From Methyloceanibacter stevinii (lineage in GTDB: Bacteria; Pseudomonadota; Alphaproteobacteria; Rhizobiales; Methyloligellaceae), in contig NZ_LPWE01000013.1 of NCBI RefSeq assembly GCF_001723355.1, positions 1 to 64,000 of the forward strand: 64,000 bases of DNA. The letters run 5' to 3'. Below the pieces are notes generated by a model, which ran no database searches, was not told where the DNA came from, and saw only the letters and a list, made by a program, of their open reading frames with translations. Each line of letters begins with the position of its first letter. The stretch's first letter is position 1. Positions 25,951 to 35,524 of the stretch are shown here, in pieces. Made by a program: the position numbers and the translations under genes.

Positions 25951-25976
25951 CTGACATAAACATATCTTTATGTCAG
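25951..25976. promoter_or_regulatory. SahR-like operator overlapping the regulator's start codon
   Basis: A perfect 10-bp inverted repeat, CTGACATAAA and TTTATGTCAG, separated by 6 bp. The right arm contains the ATG of the regulator gene (25970). The core ACATAAA/TTTATGT resembles operators described for SahR-type methionine-cycle regulators. Autoregulation of the whole operon is the likely role. Confidence 0.7.
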
Positions 25977-27082
25977 ATGGTCTCCAGCATACCGCTCAAT
26001 CGCCCGAGGCACCGTCGGCCGTGGCCGGGAAACGCACGGCTGCGCAAGGCCTGGACTCGGGGCAGGGGCTGTCCAGCGCGCAAGTGCTTGCGGCTCTGCG
26101 CGGTGCGGGCGAGGCCACGCGCTTGCGCATTCTAGCGCTGCTGGCGGCGACCGAGCATAACGTGAAGGACCTCACCCAGATTCTGGTGCAGAGCCAGCCC
26201 CGTATCAGCCGGCATTTGAAACTGATGGCCGAGGCCGGGATCATCACGCGTTTCCGCGAGGCTCGTGGGTTTTCTTCCGCATCGCCGATAGGGCCCAGGC
26301 GCGCTCGCACGCGCATCGTCGACAGCCTCGATCCGTCCGACCTGACGCTGGCACGCGACCGGGCGCGGGCGGAGGCGGTTCAGAAAGCGCGGGCCGAGGC
26401 CGCACAGGACTACTTCAAAGCCCATGCCGCCGAATGGGACTCGATCCGGGCTCTGCACGTGGCCGAGAGCCAGGTCGAAGAGGCGATGGAACAGGCGCTG
26501 GGCCCCGGGCCGTTCGAGCTCCTGGTCGATCTCGGGACCGGCACGGGCCGCATTCTCGAGCTGTTCGGTCCCCGCGCGGATAAGGCGTTGGGGTTCGACC
26601 TCAACCACGACATGCTGGCCTACGCACGGGCGAAGCTGGAACGCGAGGGGCTTGCCCAGGCCCAGGTGCGCCACGGCGACCTCTACAACATTCCGCTGCC
26701 CGACGGCGCGGCCGATGCGGTCGTCGTCCATCAGGTGCTGCACTTTCTCGACGATCCGGCGGCCGCCGTTGCGGAAGCCGCGCGTCTGCTCGCGCCTGGC
26801 GGCCGGCTGCTCGTGGTCGATTTCGCGCCGCACGAGCTCGAGTTCTTGCGGGAGCAATCGGCACATCGACGGTTGGGATTTGGCCGCGCGCAGCTCGGCC
26901 GCATGATGGAGACAACGGGGCTCAAGCTTTTGAGCTTCCAGGATATGAACCCGCTTGGTTCCGCGTCGCCGGACAAGGCGTCTCCGGAAGGCAAGTTGAC
27001 GGTCTCTCTGTGGCTCGGCGAAAAGCCGGCCGCGACGGGCAAGACAAGAAGACGGAATGGCAAGGTGGAGGTCGCCGCATAA
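25970..27082 (+). CDS. ArsR-family regulator fused to a methyltransferase domain (SahR-like)
   Basis: Predicted transcriptional regulator of the methionine/SAM cycle. An ArsR-type winged helix lies at about 38-115 (ALRGAGEATRLRILALLAATEHNVKDLTQILVQSQPRISRHLKLMAEAGII). A class I methyltransferase domain lies at about 140-320 with SAM/SAH loop LVDLGTGTGRILELFG, then FDLNHDMLAYARAKLE and VVHQVLHFLDDPAAAV. The tail is basic. Proteins of this architecture in Proteobacteria sense S-adenosylhomocysteine. No ribosome site precedes the ATG, and it sits inside a palindrome, so the transcript may be leaderless or the start internal. The stop overlaps metF as TAATG. Confidence 0.88.
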   Translation: MSDGLQHTAQSPEAPSAVAGKRTAAQGLDSGQGLSSAQVLAALRGAGEATRLRILALLAATEHNVKDLTQILVQSQPRISRHLKLMAEAGIITRFREARGFSSASPIGPRRARTRIVDSLDPSDLTLARDRARAEAVQKARAEAAQDYFKAHAAEWDSIRALHVAESQVEEAMEQALGPGPFELLVDLGTGTGRILELFGPRADKALGFDLNHDMLAYARAKLEREGLAQAQVRHGDLYNIPLPDGAADAVVVHQVLHFLDDPAAAVAEAARLLAPGGRLLVVDFAPHELEFLREQSAHRRLGFGRAQLGRMMETTGLKLLSFQDMNPLGSASPDKASPEGKLTVSLWLGEKPAATGKTRRRNGKVEVAA

Positions 27083-28053
27083 TGTCCGGGACTAAAGACA
27101 CGCAAGGACAGCAACCGCCGAAGCGCCGGTTTCTCGGTCGCGGTGACATTGAGGTTTCGTTCGAGTTCTTCCCGCCGAAGAACCCGGCGATGGAGGAGAC
27201 GCTCTGGCGCGCGATCAGGCGGCTGGAGCCGCTGCGCCCGAAATACGTCTCTGTGACCTACGGGGCCGGGGGGTCGACGCGCGAACGCACGCATGCCACC
27301 GTGGCGCGCCTCTTGAGCGAAACGACACTCATTCCGGCGGCACATCTCACGTGCGTAAACGCGACCAAGCAAGAGATCGACGAGATCATTCGTGAGTATT
27401 GGGACCTTGGGGTTCGCAACCTTGTGGCCTTGCGCGGCGACCCGCCGGAGGGCGTCGGCGAACGCTATGTTCCGACCCCGGGCGGCTATGAAAACGCTGC
27501 GGGGCTGGTTGCCGGCATCAAGAACATTGCGCCCTTTGTGACGTCCGTGGCCTGCTACCCCGAGAAGCACCCGGAGTCGCCGTCGGTCGAAGCCGACATC
27601 GACATGCTGAAAGCCAAAGTCGATGCCGGTGCGGATGGAGCCATCACGCAGTTCTTCTTCGATAACGAAGTTTATTTCCGCTATCTCGACAGGGTGCGGG
27701 CCGCGGGCATCGACATTCCGATCATCCCAGGCCTCATCCCCATCAACAATTTCAAGCAAGCTGCCAGTTTCGCGAAACGATCGGGTGCGAGCGTCCCCGA
27801 TTGGCTGGAGCGGCGCTTCGAAGGGTTGGAGGACGATGCCGAAACGCGCCATCTCGTGGCCGCCGCGGTTGCGGCGGAGCAGGTACTTGGTCTCGTCGAC
27901 CAGGGCATCACCTCGTTCCACTTCTATACGCTGAACCGGGCCGATCTCGTCTATGCGATCTGCCATCTGCTTGGCTTGCGGCCGGCCAAGGCGTTCGCGC
28001 ATAAGGCGGACGAGAGTTCGGAGCCGACAAAGATCGCAAAGGTGGCGTCATGA
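27082..28053 (+). CDS. metF: Methylenetetrahydrofolate reductase
   Basis: Reduces 5,10-methylene-THF to 5-methyl-THF, the methyl donor for methionine synthase. It has 323 residues. Family segments: [18 protein letters not shown] with the catalytic Glu, [94 protein letters not shown] and [11 protein letters not shown]. The first 20 residues are variable and polar. It overlaps the regulator gene upstream (TAATG) and metH downstream (ATGA), so this is a tightly coupled operon. Confidence 0.97.
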   Translation: MSGTKDTQGQQPPKRRFLGRGDIEVSFEFFPPKNPAMEETLWRAIRRLEPLRPKYVSVTYGAGGSTRERTHATVARLLSETTLIPAAHLTCVNATKQEIDEIIREYWDLGVRNLVALRGDPPEGVGERYVPTPGGYENAAGLVAGIKNIAPFVTSVACYPEKHPESPSVEADIDMLKAKVDAGADGAITQFFFDNEVYFRYLDRVRAAGIDIPIIPGLIPINNFKQAASFAKRSGASVPDWLERRFEGLEDDAETRHLVAAAVAAEQVLGLVDQGITSFHFYTLNRADLVYAICHLLGLRPAKAFAHKADESSEPTKIAKVAS

Positions 28054-29111
28054 CCCGCGAAGAACGTATCAAGCGTCTCTACGAAGCCGTCAAAGAACGC
28101 ATCCTCATCTTGGATGGCGCCATGGGCACCATGATCCAGCGCCACAAGTTGGACGAGGACGGCTATCGGGGCGAGCGCTTCAAGGATTTCGACCGCGATC
28201 TGAAGGGCAACAACGACCTCCTGGTCCTCACCCAGCCCGATATCATCCGCGATATCCATAGTGCTTACTTGGAAGCGGGCGCGGATATCATCGGGACGAA
28301 CACGTTCAATGCGCAAGCTATCAGCCAGTCCGACTACGGTCTGGAGGATCAGAGCTACGAAATGAACGTCGCGGCCGCGAAGCTCGCGCGCGAAGCGGCC
28401 GACGAGTGGGAGGCCAAGACGCCGGACCGGCCGCGTTACGTCGCCGGTGCCATGGGCCCGACCAACCGCACCGCGTCCATCTCACCCGACGTCAACAATC
28501 CCGGATTCCGCAATGTGAGCTTCGACGAGTTGGTGGAGGCCTACTCGACGCAGGTGCGCGGGCTGATCGAAGGCGGCGTTGATCTGATCCTGATTGAGAC
28601 CGTGTTCGATACCTTGAACGCAAAGGCCGCGGGCTTCGCGGTCGAGGAGGTGTTCGACGAGATGGGTGTGCATTTGCCCATCATGATTTCGGGGACGATC
28701 ACGGACCTGTCCGGGCGCAACCTGTCCGGCCAGACGCCGGAAGCGTTCTGGTATTCCATGCGCCATTTGCGGCCGTTCTCCATCGGCTTCAATTGCTCGT
28801 TCGGCGCCGAACAGTTGCGGCCGTCCGTGGACGAGATCTCGAACGTGACCGACACCTATGTCAGCATCTATCCCAATGCGGGGCTCCCCAACGAGATGGG
28901 CGCGTATGACGAGACCCCCGGACACATGGCGGGGCTACTGGAGGATTGGGCCAAGAACGGGCTGATCAATATCGTCGGCGGCTGCTGCGGCACGACGCCC
29001 GAGCACATCCGGGCGATTGCGGAAGCCGTGGCGCCGTACCCGCCCCGGAAAATTCCGGAGGTCGAGCACAAGCTGCGTCTCTCCGGTCTCGAGCCCTTTG
29101 TGCATGGGTGA
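28050..29111 (+). CDS. metH: Methionine synthase, homocysteine-binding N-terminal half
   Basis: The first of two genes that together make B12-dependent methionine synthase. It has 353 residues covering only the homocysteine S-methyltransferase barrel: [15 protein letters not shown] near 22, [20 protein letters not shown] near 76, [26 protein letters not shown]. The zinc ligands are Cys249 in FNCSFGA and Cys312-Cys313 in [11 protein letters not shown]. The pterin, cobalamin and activation domains are absent here and encoded separately at 29858. It starts as an ATGA overlap with metF. Splitting of metH in this way occurs in many Hyphomicrobiales. Confidence 0.95.
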   Translation: MTREERIKRLYEAVKERILILDGAMGTMIQRHKLDEDGYRGERFKDFDRDLKGNNDLLVLTQPDIIRDIHSAYLEAGADIIGTNTFNAQAISQSDYGLEDQSYEMNVAAAKLAREAADEWEAKTPDRPRYVAGAMGPTNRTASISPDVNNPGFRNVSFDELVEAYSTQVRGLIEGGVDLILIETVFDTLNAKAAGFAVEEVFDEMGVHLPIMISGTITDLSGRNLSGQTPEAFWYSMRHLRPFSIGFNCSFGAEQLRPSVDEISNVTDTYVSIYPNAGLPNEMGAYDETPGHMAGLLEDWAKNGLINIVGGCCGTTPEHIRAIAEAVAPYPPRKIPEVEHKLRLSGLEPFVHG

Positions 29112-29808
29112 GCAGATGACAGCCCTGAAGTTTGAGGATCAGGAGCTTCCTGATCTGGATGAGTATGCCTCGCTCGCCGAGAAATTTATTCCGGGCCGGC
29201 AGGCGATCTTCGCCATTGTCGAGGCCTCGCTGCTGGAACTCGTCCCCAAAGGTCCTGCGAATATCTTGGTGGCCGGTGCCGGCGGCGGCGAGGAAATCCT
29301 ACGTCTCGGGAGCAACAATCCGGACTGGTCTTTTGTCGGATTCGACACGCATCCGCCCATGGTCGAGTTGGCGCGCCGCCGCTTGGTCGAAACCCCGGTC
29401 GGCGCACGCGCACGCGTGGAGGCAGTGACAATCGAGGAACTCGAGGACAGGGACTTCGACGCCGCCACTTGTGTCCTCACAGCACATTTTGTCCCGGACG
29501 ATGGAGCCAAGCTCGCTTTCTTCAAGGCGATGCATCTGCGTTTGAAGCCGGGAGCGCCGCTCGCGATTGTCGATGGTGTCGGTGTTGCGGGAGATCCTGA
29601 GACCGAGTTACTGCGCCGCATTTGGATGCGCCATGCCGTCCTGAAGGGCGTGGCGGAAGAAACCGCCGCGCGCAATGCGGACAATTTCAAGAAGGTCGCG
29701 GTCGTCTCGGCGGAACGCGAGGAAGAACTGCTCAAGGGCGCCGGGTTCGAACGCCTGACGCCGATCTTCCGCGGCCTTGCCATCAAGGGCTGGCTAGCCT
29801 TCGCATGA
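29104..29808 (+). CDS. Class I SAM-dependent methyltransferase between the metH halves
   Basis: A 234-residue cytosolic methyltransferase-like protein. Typical blocks are [18 protein letters not shown] (SAM loop, near 57), [61 protein letters not shown], and the C-terminal strand [16 protein letters not shown]. Its substrate is unknown. It begins inside the last codons of the metH N-half (ATG at 29104, or 29116) and ends 50 bp before the C-half, so it is part of the methionine operon. It could use the SAM made from the pathway's product, but this is inference from position. Confidence 0.8.
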   Translation: MGEQMTALKFEDQELPDLDEYASLAEKFIPGRQAIFAIVEASLLELVPKGPANILVAGAGGGEEILRLGSNNPDWSFVGFDTHPPMVELARRRLVETPVGARARVEAVTIEELEDRDFDAATCVLTAHFVPDDGAKLAFFKAMHLRLKPGAPLAIVDGVGVAGDPETELLRRIWMRHAVLKGVAEETAARNADNFKKVAVVSAEREEELLKGAGFERLTPIFRGLAIKGWLAFA

Positions 29809-29857
29809 TGCAATCTCTTTCGTCCGTCACGGCTAACAAGAACTGGGAACCGACTGA

Positions 29858-32536
29858 ATGACTTCCTCAGCAGCGCAAAGTTTTGTGATGGTTGGTGAGC
29901 GGACCAATGTCACGGGGTCCGCCCGCTTCCGCAAATTGATCGAGGCCAACGACTACGCAACCGCGCTCGAAGTCGCGCGCCAGCAGGTCGAGAATGGCGC
30001 GAACATGATCGACATCAACATGGACGAGGGCATGTTGAACTCTGAGGAGGCCATGCAGACCTTCCTCAATCTGATCGCGTCGGAGCCCGATATCTCGCGC
30101 GTTCCCATCATGCTGGATTCGTCCAAATGGTCCGTGATCGAGACGGGGCTCAAATGCGTGCAAGGCAAGGCGGTGGTGAACTCCATCAGCATGAAGGAAG
30201 GCGAGGCGCCGTTCCTGGAACACGCGCGCAAGGTTTTGCGCTACGGCGCGGCCGTGGTCGTGATGGCGTTCGACGAAACGGGTCAGGCGGAAACGGCGGA
30301 GCGCAAATTCAAGATTTGCAAGCGGGCCTACGATCTGTTGACGAAAGAGGTCGGTTTTCCGCCCGAGGACATCATCTTCGATCCCAACATCTTCGCCGTT
30401 GCGACCGGCATCGAGGAACACAATGATTACGGCCGCGCCTTCATCGAGGCCACGCGGCGGATCAAGGCTGAACTGCCGTACGTGCATATTTCGGGCGGCG
30501 TCTCGAATCTGTCGTTCGCGTTCCGCGGCAACGAGCGCGTGCGCGAGGCCATGCACACGGTGTTTCTTTACCACGCATCAGCGGCATGGGACATGGGCAT
30601 CGTCAATGCGGGTCAGCTCGGCCAGTACGACGACATCGAGCCGGAACTGCGCGAGCTTGCCGAGGATGTGATCCTCAATCGCCGCGACGACGCCACGGAT
30701 CGTCTGCTGGAGGCTGCCGAGCGCTACAAGGGTGGCGCGTCGCAGAAGAAAGAAGCGGATCTGTCCTGGCGCGAGAAGCCGGTCGAGGAGCGGCTGACTT
30801 ACGCGCTCGTGCACGGGATCGGCACCTATGTCGAGGAAGACACAGAAGAAGCGCGGCAGCGCGCCGAGCGCCCCCTGCACGTGATCGAGGCCCCGCTGAT
30901 GGACGGCATGAACGTGGTGGGTGATCTGTTCGGCGCAGGGAAAATGTTCCTGCCGCAGGTCGTGAAGTCCGCGCGCGTGATGAAGCAGGCTGTCGCCTAT
31001 CTCATGCCCTTCATGGAGAAGGAAAAGGAGGAACTCGGCATCGTCGACCGGCCCGCGGCCGGCAAGGTCCTCCTCGCGACCGTGAAGGGCGATGTCCACG
31101 ACATCGGCAAGAACATCGTGGGCGTCGTACTCCAGTGCAACAATTACGAGGTCATCGACCTGGGCGTCATGGTGCACTCCCAGGTCATCCTCGATACCGC
31201 GAAGGAAAAGAACGTCGACATTATTGGCCTGTCGGGCTTGATCACGCCGTCTCTCGACGAGATGTGTCATGTCGCGTCCGAGATGGAGCGGGAGGGTTTC
31301 GATATTCCACTGCTCATCGGCGGCGCGACAACGAGCAAGGTCCATACCGCCGTCAAAATCAGCCCCAACTACCAACGCAACCAGGCGATCTACGTTACGG
31401 ACGCAAGCCGCGCGGTGGGCGTTGTCTCCGGCTTGATCTCGAAGGAGCACCGGGATGCCCACATCGCAAAGGTTCGCGCGGAATACGTTCAGATGGCCGA
31501 GAAGTACGCTCGCGGCCAGGCGGAGAAGTCACGGGCGAGCATCGCGCAGGCGCGCGCCAATGCGCTCAAGCTCGACTGGAAAGACTATACGCCGCCAAAG
31601 CCATCGTTCGTGGGAACCCGGACTTTCGAGGCCTACGACCTCGCGGAGCTTGCGCGTTACATCGACTGGACGCCGTTCTTCCATGCCTGGGAACTGAAGG
31701 GGACGTATCCGCGCATTCTCGACGACGACAAATATGGCGAGGCCGCGCGGCCGCTCTTCGAAGACGCGCAAGCCATGCTGAAGCAGCTGATCGAGGAGAA
31801 ATGGCTGACGGCAAATGCCGTGGTGGGCTTCTGGCCTGCAAACAGCGTCGGCGACGATATCGAACTCTATACGGACGAGAGCCGGGAGAAGCCGTTCGCG
31901 ACCTTCCATACGCTACGCCAGCAAATGGCGCGCGATACGGGCAAGCCGAACCTGGCCTTGGCCGATTTTGTCGCGCCGAAGGAGACGGGACTCCCCGACT
32001 ATTTGGGCGGCTTCGCCGTGACGACCGGCATCGGCGAGGACGAGGTCGCGCGCCGCTTCGAACTCGCCAATGACGACTATTCGAAGATCCTGGTGAAGGC
32101 GCTTGCAGACCGTCTGGCCGAGGCTTTCGCAGAAGCTATGCATGAAAAGGTGCGTCGTGAACTCTGGGGCTACGCGCCGGACGAGAAGCTGTCGAACGAC
32201 GCGCTGATCGCAGAGGACTATGCGGGCATTCGCCCAGCGCCCGGCTATCCGGCCCAGCCTGACCACACGGAGAAGCGTACGCTCTTCCGCACGCTGGATG
32301 CTGAGAAGGAGATCGGCATCAAGCTCACGGAGTCCTGCGCCATGTGGCCGGGAGCAGCCGTGTCCGGCATGTACTTCTCGCACCCGGACGCCCGGTATTT
32401 CGGCGTCGGTAAGATCGGCCGCGACCAGGTCGCCGATTACGCGGCGCGCAAGGGCTGGTCGCTGGACGAGGCCGAGAAGTGGCTCGGGCCGATCCTCAAC
32501 TACGATCCGAAGCGGGTCACCGACGCGGCGGCGTAA
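29858..32536 (+). CDS. metH: Methionine synthase, pterin-, cobalamin- and activation-domain half
   Basis: The second half of B12-dependent methionine synthase, 892 residues. Pterin-binding barrel at about 8-270 ([57 protein letters not shown]). Cobalamin cap near 300-395, then the Rossmann-type B12 domain with the cobalt-ligating His414 in [11 protein letters not shown] and the [13 protein letters not shown] and [10 protein letters not shown] loops. SAM-dependent reactivation domain at about 560-890, ending with [33 protein letters not shown]. All key motifs are intact. It is the last gene of the operon. It needs the product of 28050 to supply the homocysteine/zinc module. Confidence 0.97.
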   Translation: MTSSAAQSFVMVGERTNVTGSARFRKLIEANDYATALEVARQQVENGANMIDINMDEGMLNSEEAMQTFLNLIASEPDISRVPIMLDSSKWSVIETGLKCVQGKAVVNSISMKEGEAPFLEHARKVLRYGAAVVVMAFDETGQAETAERKFKICKRAYDLLTKEVGFPPEDIIFDPNIFAVATGIEEHNDYGRAFIEATRRIKAELPYVHISGGVSNLSFAFRGNERVREAMHTVFLYHASAAWDMGIVNAGQLGQYDDIEPELRELAEDVILNRRDDATDRLLEAAERYKGGASQKKEADLSWREKPVEERLTYALVHGIGTYVEEDTEEARQRAERPLHVIEAPLMDGMNVVGDLFGAGKMFLPQVVKSARVMKQAVAYLMPFMEKEKEELGIVDRPAAGKVLLATVKGDVHDIGKNIVGVVLQCNNYEVIDLGVMVHSQVILDTAKEKNVDIIGLSGLITPSLDEMCHVASEMEREGFDIPLLIGGATTSKVHTAVKISPNYQRNQAIYVTDASRAVGVVSGLISKEHRDAHIAKVRAEYVQMAEKYARGQAEKSRASIAQARANALKLDWKDYTPPKPSFVGTRTFEAYDLAELARYIDWTPFFHAWELKGTYPRILDDDKYGEAARPLFEDAQAMLKQLIEEKWLTANAVVGFWPANSVGDDIELYTDESREKPFATFHTLRQQMARDTGKPNLALADFVAPKETGLPDYLGGFAVTTGIGEDEVARRFELANDDYSKILVKALADRLAEAFAEAMHEKVRRELWGYAPDEKLSNDALIAEDYAGIRPAPGYPAQPDHTEKRTLFRTLDAEKEIGIKLTESCAMWPGAAVSGMYFSHPDARYFGVGKIGRDQVADYAARKGWSLDEAEKWLGPILNYDPKRVTDAAA

Positions 32537-32607
32537 AAGCCAACACAACAGAGGAGGCGCCAAGACGGGATCGTCCGTCTACGGCGTTTGTTCTCTGTTG
32601 GCTTGAT

Positions 32608-32632
32608 GTTGGCGGCCCTTTGGGCCAATAAC
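32608..32632 (+). terminator. Possible terminator of the methionine operon
   Basis: A hairpin with GGCCC/GGGCC core extended by TTGG/CCAA lies about 70 bp after the metH stop. A second imperfect repeat pairs AAGCCAAC (32537-) with its complement near 32,600. No long T run follows, so confidence is low. Confidence 0.4.
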
Positions 32633-32637
32633 TCCCC

Positions 32638-32721
32638 TTAGATCATTCCCAGAATGACGAGGGCGAGAAAGCTGAACGATAATACGACCGAAGCCACGGT
32701 CAGTTTGGCTGTGAATTCCAT
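32638..32721 (-). CDS. Very small membrane peptide (27 aa)
   Basis: Unrecognised. A strong AAAGGAG site lies 7 bp before the ATG. The product is essentially one transmembrane helix: a short MEFTAKLT head and a hydrophobic VASVVLSFSFLALVILGMI body. Such peptides often accompany membrane complexes or act as regulators, but no partner is visible; the next gene on this strand is a GNAT protein. The frame extends upstream without a good start. Confidence rests on the ribosome site and clean helix. Confidence 0.5.
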   Translation of the reverse strand: MEFTAKLTVASVVLSFSFLALVILGMI

Positions 32722-33036
32722 CGGAAGTTCTCCTTTCCGATTGGAGGGGTGCCCGTTCTGCAAGGTCGTCATTTTACAAACTCCCCGAATTACGTGCCAA
32801 GCTGTTTTCTTGTTGCGCCGCACAAATGAATGAACGCCGCAAGCGTTGCCATTCAACGCGTCAAGTGCAATTCGGTTCGCGCGTGATGCATTTTTTTTGA
32901 TTTTCGGCGCTGGATTGAGCGCCGTGCAGAGGGCTGGCCGGTGCGACATCGTTGCGCGCGGGCCGGTGCATAGCGTGTGGACAATTAGCCCGGCGAATCG
33001 GGCTCGAGGCCTTGCTCGCGCCCAAAAACGGCGGTG
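32722..33036. other. Non-coding stretch, no gene seen
   Basis: A 315-bp AT-richer gap between the small peptide gene and the acetyltransferase gene. It probably carries the promoter of the small peptide; no conserved motif recognised. Confidence 0.4.
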
Positions 33037-33531
33037 TTAGGCGAGCGCCTTTCTGAACAGCACTTCGGCAAAACCGTCCGTGACGAGATCGGGCAGCGTC
33101 CCGACTTCGACGAATCCGCGGCGTTCGTAGAAGCGCCGTGCGAGGCCGTTGAACTCAGAGGCGCAGACCCAGACATTGCGTGCCCCGGCCCGCTTGGCTT
33201 CGGCCTCGACGAACGTCAGAGCCTTGGTCCCGAGCCCGTGTCCTTGATGACCGGGAAGGACGGCAAGGAGCTCGACATAAGGACCTTTGAGCCAGGGAAA
33301 GCGCGTGCAGACGACGCCTGCCGTCGCGCCGTCGACGGTGATGGCGTATTGCCGCGTGCCTTCGTCCCCGCCAGCCAGAAAGCGGGAAAGGCCGTCTTCC
33401 GGAATTGCCAGGGTCGACCACGGCGCCATTGTCGCGAGAACCGCAGCTAACGTCCGCCGCGCGTCGTCCGTGATGGGGCACAACCACGCGGACCCGAGAT
33501 CGGCCGTTGGCGGGAAGGCGGAGGCCGTCAC
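33037..33531 (-). CDS. GNAT family N-acetyltransferase
   Basis: A 164-residue acetyltransferase. The last strands and helices are well conserved: YVELLAVLPGHQGHGLGTKALTFVEAEAKRAG (acetyl-CoA loop Q-G-x-G-L/G, near 95-125), NVWVCASEFNGLARRFYERRGFVEVGTLP near the end. The GTG at 33531 overlaps the stop of the polysaccharide deacetylase gene as GTGA, the best evidence for the start; the open frame further upstream is not conserved. Co-transcription with the deacetylase is likely. Substrate unknown. Confidence 0.85.
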   Translation of the reverse strand: MTASAFPPTADLGSAWLCPITDDARRTLAAVLATMAPWSTLAIPEDGLSRFLAGGDEGTRQYAITVDGATAGVVCTRFPWLKGPYVELLAVLPGHQGHGLGTKALTFVEAEAKRAGARNVWVCASEFNGLARRFYERRGFVEVGTLPDLVTDGFAEVLFRKALA

Positions 33532-34548
33532 TTGCTTTGCGCCCGGCGGCGCTTCTTGACTTGCGCGTAGCGGTGCTGGTCGCCCGGATGTTCGGTGTAG
33601 CAGCTCTGCGCGATCACCGGGTCGCCGGCCGCGAGTAACTCGCTCACGGTCACGAAGCGATAGCCGTCCTCTTTCAGCTTGGGGATGGCGATCTTGAGGG
33701 CCTCGGCCGTATTGCGGCCATGCCCGTTCGCGTGACCGATCACGATGGCGCCGGAATGGGCCTGGTCGACGATGGCCTTGGCGATGCGCTTGGCGGAGAG
33801 GCCGGGATCCGGATCGCCGGTCACGATGTCCCATTGTATGGCGAGCTGTCCCGCATCGGCGACGGCGGACAAAGACTTGGCGTTGCACCAGCCGTACGGG
33901 AACCGCATCAGGGTCAGGTCCTCTTGCGGCGTGGCATGCTCCGCGAGGTTCGCGGCGCAGCTCTTCGCCATGAGCTGATCGCGGGCGCGGAGGAAGGCAG
34001 CTCCGTTAGGTGAATTTCATCGTCGATTGTGGCCGCGCTCGCTTTCGTGAAATCGCGGTGGGCGAGACCATGGCCGCCGATCTCGAAGCGGCTGTCGGCG
34101 ATGAGCTGGCCGGCCCGCTCGGGGTGGGACTCGAACCATTTGCCGCTCACGAACAGCGTGGCTTTGACATCCTCCGCGCGCAGATAGTCGATGACATGCC
34201 CGTCATAACCCGTCCGATGCCCATTGCTTTCGCAAAGGTCGAAGGTGAGGGCGATGATCTTGTCGTCGGTGGGGACCTTCACGCTGCGGATCGAACCGCG
34301 CAACGGTTTGGCCACCGGCGACCGCTCGGGCCGTGCCACCTTGCGCAAGGCCTCGAGGTCCACGCGCGTCGGTCGAAGGTGGAAGCGCGCTCCTTGTCGG
34401 TGCCTGTAAGCGCGTCGCTGCTCCAGCAGTGAGAGAGGAGGCTGTCTTCCGGGTCCGCCGCTGTGGGGACACGATCGTCCGCCACGGCAAGCGACAGTCC
34501 GGCTATCAGGATGCCAAGGCCGCCGAATGCCCGCCTGCACAGAACCAT
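33528..34548 (-). CDS. Polysaccharide deacetylase family protein, two frame breaks
   Basis: A secreted carbohydrate esterase (NodB-homology) of about 340 residues when repaired. The ATG at 34548 starts a signal peptide (MVLCRRAFGGLGILIAGLSLAVA); an in-frame TTG at 34611 is an alternative. After a break near 34,385 comes the core: KIIALTFDLCESNGHRTGYDG with the metal/catalytic Asp, KATLFVSGKWFESHPER, GGHGLAHRDFTK with the His pair. After a second break near 33,992 come RFPYGWCNAKSL, IQWDIVTGDPDPG and AIVIGHANGHGRNTAEAL. Each break fits one missing base. It likely modifies peptidoglycan or surface glycan. It is coupled to the GNAT gene. Confidence 0.85.
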
Positions 34549-34651
34549 TGCCGCCCATCCCCAAAGAACCCGATCGACGGCTTCTTGAGCCGGTTTGCCG
34601 GCACGCGTCAATGAAAAGATCGGCGATGAAAAGCGAGGGAGCCTTGGCGCC

Positions 34652-35392
34652 CTAGCGGACTGCGCCCATAGACAATGGCGCCTGCGAAATCATCGGGCAG
34701 TCCAGCGTCTTCTCGAGGGCGTCGGCGAGCTCTTCCTCGTTGTTGGCCTTGATGTAGAGCCCGTTGTTCTCATTCGCGAGACACATCAGATCCATGACGC
34801 TGTTCTGGCCCGTCCAGGAATAGCCCGAGTAGCGAAAGCCGATCACATGGATGGTGAGCCGCGCCGCGTTGTCGTGAAGCCGCTTGGCGAGCTCGCACGG
34901 GGCCCGGCCGCAGGTCTCCTCGCCGTCCGTCACGACGACGATCACGCCGGGATTGTTGCGATAGTCCAGTGCCTCGGCCGCCTGCTCGACCCCGGACGTG
35001 AGGGGCGTTTTACCCGCCGGGATGATCCGGTTGACGGCCCGCATGATTTTCTTGGCCGCGTTAGCGGTCGGTTTCAGGGCGAGCGACACGTTGCACTGAT
35101 TGTAGGGTCCGGGACCGTATGTCACGAGACCGACGCGGCGGTAGCGTGTCGCGCTTGGAAGGACCTGCGCCAGCGCCCAGCGCACTTCATCGATGCGGGG
35201 CTTGGAATTGGGAATGCCGAGTTCCTGGTTTCCCGACATGGAGCCCGAAGCGTCGAAGACGATCATGGCGTCGTCCGTGCAGGGCGCCTTCGACGGATCA
35301 GCCGTCTCGGCATCCTCCGCCTGCGCAATGGCGGACGTGCCGACCAAGGCGGTGGCTGCAATGCCAGCGACCAACCATTTGCGCCAACGCAT
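34652..35392 (-). CDS. Secreted von Willebrand factor A domain protein
   Basis: A 246-residue exported protein. The signal peptide runs to about residue 25 (GTSAIAQA). A VWA domain follows with the metal-ion-dependent adhesion site FDASGSMSG (DxSxS) near 46, a conserved Thr in GKTPLTSGVEQA near 130 and the Asp in VVVTDGEETCG near 152. Cys residues after the DGEETCGRAPC segment may form disulfides. The ATG at 35392 was chosen because it directly precedes the signal peptide. Ligand or partner unknown; it is alone on this strand between the deacetylase and a cation exchanger gene. Confidence 0.85.
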   Translation of the reverse strand: MRWRKWLVAGIAATALVGTSAIAQAEDAETADPSKAPCTDDAMIVFDASGSMSGNQELGIPNSKPRIDEVRWALAQVLPSATRYRRVGLVTYGPGPYNQCNVSLALKPTANAAKKIMRAVNRIIPAGKTPLTSGVEQAAEALDYRNNPGVIVVVTDGEETCGRAPCELAKRLHDNAARLTIHVIGFRYSGYSWTGQNSVMDLMCLANENNGLYIKANNEEELADALEKTLDCPMISQAPLSMGAVR

Positions 35393-35524
35393 TGCAATTC
35401 CGCTGCCACGATCTTGCATTTTGTCTGGGCTCCCTAGGCAATTTTGCGCAGCATAACCTAACTCCATTTTGTGCGGAATGGCAGAAAATGAGGGAATTTG
35501 AGGGGGCAACCGCCACGCCTGACG

